16,323 nt of DNA. It comes from Saprospiraceae bacterium. Its GTDB lineage: Bacteria; Bacteroidota; Bacteroidia; Chitinophagales; Saprospiraceae. The notes below the pieces were generated by a model. It was not told the origin of the DNA. It worked only from the letters and a program-made list of their open reading frames with translations, and did not search any database. The position numbers were made by a program, and so were the translations under genes. The stretch's first letter is position 1; each line of letters begins with the position of its first letter. Below, piece after piece: positions 6,812 through 13,376 of the stretch. The stretch covers positions 1-16,323 of the forward strand of contig JALVEF010000067.1 in assembly GCA_027031185.1 (NCBI GenBank), written 5' to 3'.

Positions 6812-7524
6812 AATCGCTCGACTTCCGCTTTTACTGCATTCTTCCAAATCACATACGCAGCGCCATTCAAATGGATGCCGTCAAACGTATAGCGCGCATC
6901 CAATTGTCCGGCATCGTCCACAAACAAACCGTATAGATCCACGAAAATCGCCCCGTGTTTATTCGCCAGTTGGCGGAGTCCGCGATTGACGGCCCGGATT
7001 TCGGCCTGCCTGTCGGGCCAGGTCCACTGTTCGCTATTTACGGGCAGTAGAGACTGCACAAAAAGCCGTGTATGCGGGCTTTGGGTGCGCACGACCTGCA
7101 CTAGGCGACGGTAGTCGTCCAGCACGTCTTCCGGCGACCGGCCCATCATCAAGTCATTGATACCGACCATCAGAAAGATGGCCCCGGGCCGGCTCTTCAA
7201 AAGCGGAGACAGCCGGTCCGTCACACCGGCGACATAGTCACCGGATATGCCGCGATTCTTATGGCGCAAGTCACCAAACCACTCGCTCCAGCGCCCCAGC
7301 TCGATCATACTGTCTCCGATCCAGATGATATCCTTCTCCGTGTGTTTCAAGCTCTCAAAGATGCTTTTTTTGTTTTCGTACACGCCGGACAAGCCGCGAT
7401 GCGCCAGGCGGTAGCGCACCGCCTGGCAGCCGCCCAAACGGCTTACAGCCCACAACCCGACGCCCATCAACAAAACATTGGCGGCCAAGGACACCCAAAG
7501 CACGGAAGCGGCAATGCGATTCAT
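6808..7524 (-). CDS. GDSL/SGNH-family hydrolase or acyl esterase, membrane-anchored
   Basis: A 238-residue protein with an N-terminal membrane anchor (about 5-30) and a complete SGNH set: block I IGDSM (69-73, Ser72), block II NRGISGD (90-96), block III GIND (121-124, Asn123) and block V DGIHLN (215-220, Asp215/His218). It resembles the GDSL family that includes acetylhydrolases and polysaccharide deacetylating or acyl-transferring enzymes. The start overlaps the upstream GT2 gene by 4 nt (ATGA) and the end overlaps the MBOAT start by 4 nt, so it is made in step with both. It may add, move or remove acyl groups on the glycan; sequence alone does not tell hydrolase from transferase. Confidence 0.88.
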   Translation of the reverse strand: MNRIAASVLWVSLAANVLLMGVGLWAVSRLGGCQAVRYRLAHRGLSGVYENKKSIFESLKHTEKDIIWIGDSMIELGRWSEWFGDLRHKNRGISGDYVAGVTDRLSPLLKSRPGAIFLMVGINDLMMGRSPEDVLDDYRRLVQVVRTQSPHTRLFVQSLLPVNSEQWTWPDRQAEIRAVNRGLRQLANKHGAIFVDLYGLFVDDAGQLDARYTFDGIHLNGAAYVIWKNAVKAEVERL

Positions 7525-8738
7525 GGCTTTTTCTTTAACACCTCGTCAATGTCCACGTCCACTGTGTGCTCGGTGTGCTTGAAGTTTTTGTTCGGATCCT
7601 TCATCTTCAGCAGACCCGTCGCCTGCTTCCACACAAAGGCCGGCAAGGCCCAGACCACTTCCCACACCGCACGGGGCGCCCCTGCCAGATACAGCACCAA
7701 GAAAATATTCAACACAAAAATCACAGCAGCTGCCAGCAGCATCACGCCCGCTTTGGGGGCAAACAGCAATCCGAGTGCACCCAGTATCAGTGACGAAAAC
7801 AACAGGATGAACATGGGCGGGGCCAGCGTAATCAGCCCAAATAGGATTTGATTCCAATGCAGGCCCAGGATGCCCCGGCGCAGGATACCCAGTGCGTTGG
7901 GTATATTTTGAAAATAGGAGAAGAGCCAGCGGCTTCGCTGTGTCTCCACCTGATCGGCTGTCTGGACTTTCTCATCATAGACGATGGCGTCTTTGGCAAA
8001 GGCGATTTTCTCATTGCGGCGCAGCAAGAAGTTTTGCAGGATTTTGTCTTCCTGGAGCATTTTCTTCCACATTTCCTTGCCCTTTTGGATGTCGTCATCC
8101 ATCAGGTAGGCCCAGTACAGGTCCGTTTGGACCGCCATACCGGAACCGGAGATAACCGCCGACGAACCGATGAGATAGGGTGCATAGCGCTCCACGTGGT
8201 TTTTGTAAAACTCGCCCAGGGCATCCGCCCTGGCAAACTTGGTATTCAGGTTTTTGGCCGTGCGCTGTCCCTGGATGGCGCGATGGCCGCTTTGCGCATA
8301 GGCATTGATCACACGAAAAAAGTCGGGATGCGCCAAGTTGTCGGCATCGAATACGGCCGTATAGTCGTGCTTTCTGACAAATCGCTCCATGGCATAAATG
8401 ATAGACTTGGCCTTGAGCCGAAGCGGCGGATCCGGGAAAAAGACGGTGAGTTTGTCGTGACTAAAATTCCACTGGTCACGCGGGCACTCGTCGGCCACCA
8501 GATAGATATGCAGCTTGTCATGGGACTGCTTGAGCAGCGAGTCCACCAGGCCCCGTGCGATCCGGGCATTTTTGTAAGCCGTGATGATCACGCCATAGTC
8601 AAATTCCCGGTCAGGCGCCACCCTTCGCGACAGTTTCTCCCGCCCGAACAGCAGCGCCAGTACCGCCGTGACGAAGGGCAGCAGCAGGAAGAAAGCCAGC
8701 ACAGCGGCGACTATCTCATATATCCAGGTAAGCATCAT
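7521..8738 (-). CDS. Membrane GT2 glycosyltransferase with processive-type motifs
   Basis: A 405-residue protein with one N-terminal membrane helix (about 4-31), a cytoplasmic GT-A domain and a cluster of C-terminal helices (about 296-350). GT2 marks are FDYGVIITAYKN (46-57), FDADNLAHPDFF (130-141, DxD at 131-133), QEDKILQ (229-235, the ED catalytic-base region) and QRSRW (267-271), the QxxRW signature of cellulose/hyaluronan/chitin-synthase-like enzymes. It could polymerise, but many single-addition GT2 enzymes share this plan. The start is a double ATG (8738 or 8735). It sits 24 nt after the WbbL-like gene and overlaps the GDSL gene by 4 nt. The C-terminal tail (KHTEHTVDVDIDEVLKKKP) is charged and cytoplasmic. 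Confidence 0.9.
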   Translation of the reverse strand: MMLTWIYEIVAAVLAFFLLLPFVTAVLALLFGREKLSRRVAPDREFDYGVIITAYKNARIARGLVDSLLKQSHDKLHIYLVADECPRDQWNFSHDKLTVFFPDPPLRLKAKSIIYAMERFVRKHDYTAVFDADNLAHPDFFRVINAYAQSGHRAIQGQRTAKNLNTKFARADALGEFYKNHVERYAPYLIGSSAVISGSGMAVQTDLYWAYLMDDDIQKGKEMWKKMLQEDKILQNFLLRRNEKIAFAKDAIVYDEKVQTADQVETQRSRWLFSYFQNIPNALGILRRGILGLHWNQILFGLITLAPPMFILLFSSLILGALGLLFAPKAGVMLLAAAVIFVLNIFLVLYLAGAPRAVWEVVWALPAFVWKQATGLLKMKDPNKNFKHTEHTVDVDIDEVLKKKP

Positions 8739-8762
8739 ATACGCTACTTCTTTTTGGTGTAA

Positions 8763-9689
8763 CTATCCGGGCAAATACGGATCTCCGACTTGCCGGGGGG
8801 CGACGTGCCACCACACGGCCCGCCAGAAGGCCTTTCGCAGCGCCGGCCTGCCCCGGAGCGTGTACAGCAGCAGGTTTTTGGGCACGGTCACCAGACACAA
8901 AAATACAACAAAGGGCCACAAACGGACGCCTGCGTAGTTGCGGCGCATAAATAAGATGCGGTTGCGGTTCAGGTAAAACAGCTTCAGCGGGCTGTCCTGC
9001 CCAATGGTGACACTCTCCTTGTGGTAAATTTTCACATCGCCCAAGACATAAATCTTCAGTCCCGCTCGTCGCATGTGGGCACACCAGTCCAACTCCTCGT
9101 AATAGAGAAAAAAGTTTTCGGGCCAAGGCCCGATTTGTTTTATGACCGTCTTCGGCACCATCATCGCGGCGCCATGTGCGTATGCCGTCTCTCGTACTCC
9201 GCGGTATTGACCGGTATCCGTCTCGCCGGCACCGATCGTGCGATTGCGACCGGTGAGCATGTGCACGGGTGTGGTACCGGCATACTGGATGACATCGGCT
9301 TGGCCTTTCTCAGTTTCGGGGAAGTAGCATATCAGCGGGCTTACCGCACCGGCATCGGGTGTGCGGGACAAGAAATCCACCAGGCCTTCGGTCAGTCCGG
9401 GCGTCAGCTCGGTGTCGTTGTTGACAAAGAAAAGGTACTGTCCCGAGGCCCGCCGGATCCCCAGGTTATTGGCGGCGGCAAAGCCGATATTGCCGCCGGC
9501 CTGCAAGCAGATGACGTCGGGAAATTCGGCCCGGATGGCGGGCGCGGGATCTTCGCGGGAGGCATTGTCCACAACAATCACCTCAAAGCTCAGGCCCGCC
9601 ACCGTGCGATAGATGGACCGGAGCATCGCCAGCGTCAGCTCGCGTTGGTTGTAATTTACCGTGATAAAACTCACCACCGGTCGGGCCAT
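8763..9689 (-). CDS. GT2 glycosyltransferase, WbbL/rhamnosyltransferase-like
   Basis: A 308-residue enzyme with the GT-A arrangement of WbbL-type glycosyltransferases: VSFITVNYNQRELT (6-19), VIVVDNASREDP (37-48), GGNIGFAAANNLGI (65-78), FFVNNDTEL (87-95, the DxD-equivalent NND) and FLYYEELDWCAHMRRAG (194-210). The C-terminal part has basic and hydrophobic residues (about 256-275) likely to sit at the membrane. I chose the ATG at 9689; a longer reading from a TTG at 9710 would add seven residues. The enzyme probably adds one sugar to the lipid-linked oligosaccharide started by the transferase upstream. A palindromic terminator separates the two genes, so this gene likely begins its own transcription unit. 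Confidence 0.92.
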   Translation of the reverse strand: MARPVVSFITVNYNQRELTLAMLRSIYRTVAGLSFEVIVVDNASREDPAPAIRAEFPDVICLQAGGNIGFAAANNLGIRRASGQYLFFVNNDTELTPGLTEGLVDFLSRTPDAGAVSPLICYFPETEKGQADVIQYAGTTPVHMLTGRNRTIGAGETDTGQYRGVRETAYAHGAAMMVPKTVIKQIGPWPENFFLYYEELDWCAHMRRAGLKIYVLGDVKIYHKESVTIGQDSPLKLFYLNRNRILFMRRNYAGVRLWPFVVFLCLVTVPKNLLLYTLRGRPALRKAFWRAVWWHVAPRQVGDPYLPG

Positions 9690-9707
9690 ACATCGGTTTT
9701 TGATTGG

Positions 9708-9716
9708 CAAAGAGTA
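9708..9716 (-). promoter_or_regulatory. Possible -7 element for the WbbL-like gene (TACTCTTTG)
   Basis: On the minus strand TACTCTTTG lies 18 nt before the ATG at 9689, the same spacing as the well-formed gldC promoter. It has one extra base compared with TAnnTTTG, and no convincing -33 element is seen. The argument for it is positional: a promoter is needed after the terminator at 9751-9800. Confidence 0.3.
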
Positions 9717-9750
9717 ACGGGAGGGCAGGCCGTCGGGAAGCTTATCAAGG

Positions 9751-9800
9751 CGTCAAGGCAAAAAAATTGGGGCGCCTGCCCCAATTTTTTTGCCTTGACG
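9751..9800 (-). terminator. 50-nt perfect palindrome acting as intrinsic terminator
   Basis: Two 23-nt arms (9751-9773 and 9778-9800) are exact complements around a 4-nt loop (GCCT). The arms begin CGTCAAGGC, then A7, TT, GGGGC. Read on the minus strand, the GC core GGGGC/GCCCC is followed by AATTTTTTT, the form of a strong intrinsic terminator; by symmetry it would also work on the plus strand. It lies 9 nt after the stop of the phosphoglycosyl transferase gene and separates that gene from the glycosyltransferases downstream. Confidence 0.85.
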
Positions 9801-9809
9801 GAGGACGGA

Positions 9810-10910
9810 TCATTCTCCTTTCTGCAAGAGCGCGCGAGGCGTCTTCCACAGGATGACCAGGTCAGTCCAAAAGGACATCCTTTGGGAATATTCAATGTCC
9901 AATGCGATGCGTTCTTCCATGGTCAGGTTTTCCTTGCCTTGGGGAGCCACTTGCCACAATCCGGTGATACCGGCCGGGGCGTTGAAACGAGCGGCCCAGG
10001 CATCGCGCGTCAGCTCCTTGGCTTCGTAAAGCGGCAGGGGGCGGTTGCCCACGATGGACATCTCGCCTTTGAGCACATTGATCAACTGCGGGAGTTCATC
10101 AACGCTGGTTTTACGGATGAGACGGCCGATCGGAGTCACGCGCGGGTCGTTTTTGACTTTGACAAAAACGGCATTGTCGCCATAGGTGTTTTGCTTTTTG
10201 AGCTCATCTACTTTTTTGTCTGCATCCATATACATGGAGCGAAACTTAATAAACTCAAACACCTTATAGCCGGTACCGGCCCGTTTTTGCTTAAAGTACA
10301 CCGGTCCCTTATCCGTCAATTTGATGGCCAAAGCGATCAGCAGGAAGAGAGGCGAAAGTGCAATCAATCCCAGGGAGGCGATGACGATATCCATGGCGCG
10401 CTTCCACATCGGCAGTTTGAACTCGGTCAATGCTTCTACATAGGCCTGCTCTTTGAGCGGTTTGAAAGCGTGCAAGAAGCTCAGCCGCTGGGAGAGTTGA
10501 TGCCAGGATACCGGCTCCTGGTAGATGTCATCCAGTCCCTTAGAGAGCAGGTCCGGGCGCTTAACAGTATCCCAGCCGGGCGCGATCCCGATAACCGGGA
10601 TGTGGCGGAAGCGCTTATCACTGCGAAGTACTTGGAGCGACCGGTAGTCTTCTTTGGCCAATGTGCCAAGGTCCATCAGGATGGCGAAGACGTTTTTGCC
10701 TTCATTTTCGTGGAGATGCTCCAGGCATTGAAGCGGATGAGAAAACTCAATGGTTTGTCTGCCTTCATCCTCCAATAGCTCATAGCCATCAATGGCCTGC
10801 TGTGCCGGGAAGGGCAAGCCCACCACCAATACTTCGGACAGGCCGACCGTACGTTGTTTGAGCTCAATGTCCATAGTGCGTGTTTGGTTTTGTTCATGGG
10901 GGGGGATCAT
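9810..10910 (-). CDS. Receiver-like domain fused to an undecaprenyl-phosphate sugar phosphotransferase
   Basis: A 366-residue two-part protein. Residues about 25-145 look like a response-regulator receiver: VLVVGLPF (strand 1), VFAILMDLG (strand 3, with an Asp at the phosphoacceptor place), HIPVIGIAPG (strand 4) and LDDIYQEPV (strand 5). The usual acidic pair is missing (VG instead of DD), the strand-4 Thr/Ser is missing and the conserved Lys is Glu, so it is probably a pseudo-receiver. From about 165 on it is a bacterial sugar transferase: KRAMDIVIASLGLIALSPLF (re-entrant helix), KQKRAGTG, FEFIKFRSMY, RKTSVDELPQLINVLKGEMS, GNRPLP and PAGITGLWQV. This type starts glycan assembly on undecaprenyl phosphate. 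I prefer the ATG at 10910, 12 nt after the response-regulator stop; an ATG at 10874 is possible. Eight consecutive Cs directly follow the first start. The multi-helix N-terminus of WbaP/WcaJ proteins is replaced by the receiver-like domain. Confidence 0.9.
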   Translation of the reverse strand: MIPPHEQNQTRTMDIELKQRTVGLSEVLVVGLPFPAQQAIDGYELLEDEGRQTIEFSHPLQCLEHLHENEGKNVFAILMDLGTLAKEDYRSLQVLRSDKRFRHIPVIGIAPGWDTVKRPDLLSKGLDDIYQEPVSWHQLSQRLSFLHAFKPLKEQAYVEALTEFKLPMWKRAMDIVIASLGLIALSPLFLLIALAIKLTDKGPVYFKQKRAGTGYKVFEFIKFRSMYMDADKKVDELKKQNTYGDNAVFVKVKNDPRVTPIGRLIRKTSVDELPQLINVLKGEMSIVGNRPLPLYEAKELTRDAWAARFNAPAGITGLWQVAPQGKENLTMEERIALDIEYSQRMSFWTDLVILWKTPRALLQKGE

Positions 10911-10922
10911 AGCCAATTCGTT

Positions 10923-11402
10923 TTAGTTTTGGAGGGGCAATTTTTTGTTATTCAAGACATCCAGTACCTTCTTCCGCAATTCTTTCGGATCAAACGGTTT
11001 GGTGATGTAAGCTTCGGCGCCATGGCTAAGGCAAAATTGCTTGGTCTCATCAGAATTATCACCAGTGACGACGACGACCGGGATGTCTCGATAGATACCG
11101 GAGTAGTTGAGCTGAACCAAAAAGTCCTTTCCATGCAGATGGGGTACTTCGAGATCCAGCAGGATTACGTCCGGGAGGGTACTGCTGTCAGTACACTGCG
11201 TGAGCCACTTCATAGCTTCCAGTCCATTTAGAAACGCCTTAATCGTAAAGCCATCTTTGAAGATACTGCTCAAAACCAGTACCATACTCTTCTGATCATC
11301 CACTACTAGGATTGTGGGCTGATTTTTGACCGTCGGGTCAGTGCCTAGTGCTTCTGGTACTGTGTTTGTTGCTTGTATTTTTGTCATAGTTCCCGTGAGC
11401 AT
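10923..11402 (-). CDS. Single-domain response regulator (receiver only)
   Basis: A protein of 159 residues with one complete receiver domain (about 29-150) and no output domain. All key residues are visible: the acidic pair DD in ILVVDDQKSM (Asp35, Asp36), the phosphoacceptor in VILLDLEVP (Asp83), Thr113 in VVVVTGDN and Lys135 in AYITKPFDP. It should therefore be phosphorylated by a histidine kinase, none of which is in the window. The first ATG is at 11402; the in-frame ATG at 11387, in an A-rich context, is an equally good start. It is directly upstream of, and likely co-transcribed with, the transferase that carries a degenerate receiver, which suggests a partner relation. A promoter lies about 150 nt upstream, leaving a long leader. 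Confidence 0.93.
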   Translation of the reverse strand: MLTGTMTKIQATNTVPEALGTDPTVKNQPTILVVDDQKSMVLVLSSIFKDGFTIKAFLNGLEAMKWLTQCTDSSTLPDVILLDLEVPHLHGKDFLVQLNYSGIYRDIPVVVVTGDNSDETKQFCLSHGAEAYITKPFDPKELRKKVLDVLNNKKLPLQN

Positions 11403-11514
11403 ATTTTTTGGCGCAGCCGTTCTGTGCTCGTAGTTCTCGAGCCACCAAAGAAACTAGTGCACACACTTAATGCGAGGGACTTATCTCATGTAATCGGAGG
11501 GTAAAGGATCGGAT

Positions 11515-11534
11515 GGCGGGTGCAAGGCACCGCC
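11515..11534 (-). other. Hairpin in the long leader of the response-regulator transcript
   Basis: GGCGGGTGC, an AAG loop and GCACCGCC form a stem of 8 bp with one bulged G. It lies within the predicted 5' untranslated region of the minus-strand transcript (about 11544 down to 11403), early in the leader. It could be a simple structural element or part of a regulatory leader. No riboswitch class is recognisable. Confidence 0.35.
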
Positions 11535-11550
11535 TGTCATCAATCCTGAG

Positions 11551-11581
11551 CAAAGGTAAGGGCTTTGGAAACAACTGTCAA
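11551..11581 (-). promoter_or_regulatory. Bacteroidota promoter TTG-N20-TACCTTTG for the response regulator/transferase pair
   Basis: On the minus strand TTG (11581-11579) is followed after exactly 20 bp by TACCTTTG (11558-11551), a perfect -7 element at the usual spacing. Transcription would start near 11544, giving an untranslated leader of roughly 140-155 nt before either response-regulator start. Confidence 0.7.
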
Positions 11582-11662
11582 TGAAAAACGCCAAAATAAT
11601 AGCTTGTGGATTAGATATTTTTTTTATTATACTATGTCACACAATTGACAAAATGGTAAGAT

Positions 11663-11694
11663 TTTGGCAATAATGTTGGAAGCGGCTATCTTTG
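11663..11694 (+). promoter_or_regulatory. Bacteroidota promoter TTTG-N20-TATCTTTG for the divergent GT2 gene
   Basis: TTTG (11663-11666) is followed after 20 bp by TATCTTTG (11687-11694), matching both consensus elements and the spacing. The ATG at 11724 is 29 nt downstream. The promoter fixes the translation start, because the longer in-frame reading from 11664 would begin inside it. The spacer to the opposite promoter holds AT-rich sequence (about 11600-11650). Confidence 0.8.
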
Positions 11695-11723
11695 CACAAA
11701 ATCAATTACTTATAAGCAGCCGG

Positions 11724-12923
11724 ATGGACAGACAAATATTTTGGACGCTGATTTTTGTAGTTTTTTTCAGTTATTTGGGGTATGGAGTGCTCCTTTGGCT
11801 GCTCATCCGGGTGAAAAGGCTATTTCAAAGGCCACAACCACTGGGGGATGGCTATCTTCCAGATGTCACATTTGTGACGGCTGCCTACAACGAAAAGGAC
11901 TGGATAGAGAACAAGATCCGCAACTGCCTGGCCTTCGACTATCCGCGCGAAAAAATCACCTTCTTTTTCGTCACGGATGGCAGCGATGACGGTACGCCGG
12001 ACATCATCCGGTCGTACCCTTTTCCGGATGATGTCCGTTTTGAGGTCTTGCACAGTCCGGAGCGCAAGGGCAAGATAGCGGCCGTTAAGCGCATCATGCC
12101 GCTGATTAAGACACCGATCACCGTCTTTACAGATGCCAACACCGATGTCAATCCGGAGGCTGTCCGCCGTATGGTTCGCCACTTTCGCGACCCCAACGTG
12201 GGGGCTGTGGCCGGTGAGAAAAAAGTACGTGCCGGCGATAAGGCGGACGCGAAGGCCGGCGAGGGTATCTACTGGAAATATGAATCGCTGCTCAAACGGA
12301 TGGACTCGGAGTTTCACACTGTAGTCGGGGCAGCCGGAGAGCTATTCGCCATCCGCACCAGCCTGTATCGGCCGGTGCCCCAAAACGCCATCGTCGAAGA
12401 CTTTATCATGACTATGGGCATCGCGGCACGCGGCTACAAAGTCGTCTATGAGCCAGGGGCCTTTGCCGAAGAGGAACCGTCCGCCTCCGTCGCCGAAGAA
12501 CTCAAGCGCAAAGTGCGCATCGCCGCCGGCGCGTTCCAATCCATGGTGTGGCTTGCGCCCCTGCTCAATCCCTTCCGCTACGGCAAGCTCTCGTTTCAAT
12601 ATATCGGCCACCGCGTCTTGCGCTGGACGATTGCACCGCTCAGCCTTCCCATTCTCTTTCTACTAAACATCCGGCTGGCCTATCGCTACGGCGGGATTTA
12701 CAATTGGCTTATGGCTGCTCAGATCGCCTTCTATGTCGCTGCATTGCTGGGATGGGTTCTGGAAAAAAAGCGCATCAAGGTGAAGGCTTTGTTTGTGCCT
12801 TTCTACTTCTGCATGATGAACTACGCCATGTTCAAGGGCTTCTTCCGCTACCTAAAAGGCAACCAATCCGTCGTCTGGGAAAAGGCCAAGCGTGCCCAAA
12901 AAACCTCCAAACAGCAGGCGTAA
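11724..12923 (+). CDS. Membrane GT2 glycosyltransferase (divergent gene of the polysaccharide locus)
   Basis: A 399-residue protein with one N-terminal membrane helix (about 5-29), a GT-A domain and several C-terminal helices (about 300-372). Marks are VTFVTAAYNEKDWIE (48-62), VTDGSDDGT (83-91), VFTDANTDVNPEA (134-146, DAN in the DxD place), VGAAGELFAIR (201-211), IVEDFIM (223-229, acidic ED) and KRKVRIAAGAFQ (261-272), at the place where QxxRW is found in synthases. It belongs to the same wide group as icaA/NodC-like GT2 enzymes, so it may polymerise or add single sugars. It is read from a strong divergent promoter, back to back with the response-regulator unit, so the two sides of the locus can be controlled together. 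No terminator stands out after the stop. Confidence 0.9.
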   Translation: MDRQIFWTLIFVVFFSYLGYGVLLWLLIRVKRLFQRPQPLGDGYLPDVTFVTAAYNEKDWIENKIRNCLAFDYPREKITFFFVTDGSDDGTPDIIRSYPFPDDVRFEVLHSPERKGKIAAVKRIMPLIKTPITVFTDANTDVNPEAVRRMVRHFRDPNVGAVAGEKKVRAGDKADAKAGEGIYWKYESLLKRMDSEFHTVVGAAGELFAIRTSLYRPVPQNAIVEDFIMTMGIAARGYKVVYEPGAFAEEEPSASVAEELKRKVRIAAGAFQSMVWLAPLLNPFRYGKLSFQYIGHRVLRWTIAPLSLPILFLLNIRLAYRYGGIYNWLMAAQIAFYVAALLGWVLEKKRIKVKALFVPFYFCMMNYAMFKGFFRYLKGNQSVVWEKAKRAQKTSKQQA

Positions 12924-13082
12924 AATCCTCTCTCGCTCTGAGGAGTATTATACTCGTTACGAACAGGTTTGGGACTTGGGAACATCGAACACCGATTAAC
13001 GAATGAAGATTTTAGAAGTAGGTGTTTCTACAGGCTGAGCCGTTGAGCAAATAAAGGAATCAGCCGGGCATTGGAACTGCAA

Positions 13083-13159
13083 GGGATTCCTTCTTAAATC
13101 TCAAATCGGTGTTTCTTGTTCGATATTCAATCGTCCCAAAACAAATCGCTTTGAGTATA
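13083..13159. repeat. Intergenic direct repeat, copy 1
   Basis: The block runs from GGGATTCCTTCTTAAATCTC to GAGTATA and is repeated at 13280-13373. Shared pieces are GGGATTCCTTCT, ATCTCAAATCGG, GTTCGATATTC, CGTCCCAAAACAAATCGC and TTGAGTATA. No reading frame is supported. Upstream, ATCGAACACCGATTAACG (about 12984-13001) is partly an inverted version of the ATCGG...GTTCGAT part, and TCTACAGGCTGAGCC (13027-13041) relates to an insert found in copy 2. Confidence 0.75.
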
Positions 13160-13200
13160 ATCTGGGTGTAGGTGTTTGCCATGCATTTCTTTTTTGTTTC

Positions 13201-13263
13201 GCTCCTACGGAGCTTGAAATGTGGGTGGGACTGTTGGCTACAAAGCTTTCGTCCCTACGGGAC
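13201..13263. repeat. Pair of related short hairpins (REP-like)
   Basis: GCTCCTACGGAGC (13201-13213) and GTCCCTACGGGAC (13251-13263) are both perfect 5-bp stems around TAC and both follow TTTC. Their second and third pairs differ in a compensating way (CT/AG versus TC/GA). They resemble small interspersed palindromes frequent in Bacteroidota intergenic DNA. They lie between the two longer direct-repeat copies. Confidence 0.65.
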
Positions 13264-13279
13264 TACGGTGTTTCTGCGC

Positions 13280-13373
13280 GGGATTCCTTCTAATATCTCA
13301 AATCGGGGCTTCGACAGGCTCAGCCCAGGTGTTCGATATTCTTTCCGTCCCAAAACAAATCGCATTGAGTATA
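13280..13373. repeat. Intergenic direct repeat, copy 2
   Basis: The second copy of the block at 13083-13159. It carries an extra segment of about 20 nt containing TTCGACAGGCTCAGCC between the ATCGG and GTTCGATATTC parts. It ends only 3 nt before the stop codon of the RNA methyltransferase (13377-13379), so it forms that gene's 3' flank. The stretch 12924-13376 has no gene that I can support. Confidence 0.75.
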
Positions 13374-13376
13374 GCA

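Noticed and set aside
7848..8762. A 304-codon open frame on the plus strand
   Set aside because: It is antisense to the well-supported membrane GT2 gene and has no motif or promoter.
9690..9710. Seven-residue N-terminal extension of the WbbL-like protein (TTG start)
   Set aside because: The ATG at 9689 gives the usual short lead-in to the first GT-A strand, and the TTG lies within the possible -7 element.
9021..10778. A 585-codon open frame on the plus strand
   Set aside because: It lies antisense to the WbbL-like gene, the terminator and the receiver-transferase, which have clear family motifs. Its translation shows no family signature and is what GC-rich codon bias gives on the opposite strand.
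11664..11723. N-terminal extension of the divergent GT2 gene
   Set aside because: It would start inside the promoter; the ATG at 11724 begins directly before the membrane helix.
13083..13373. CRISPR array
   Set aside because: There are only two copies of unequal length with internal insertions, no regular spacers and no cas genes.
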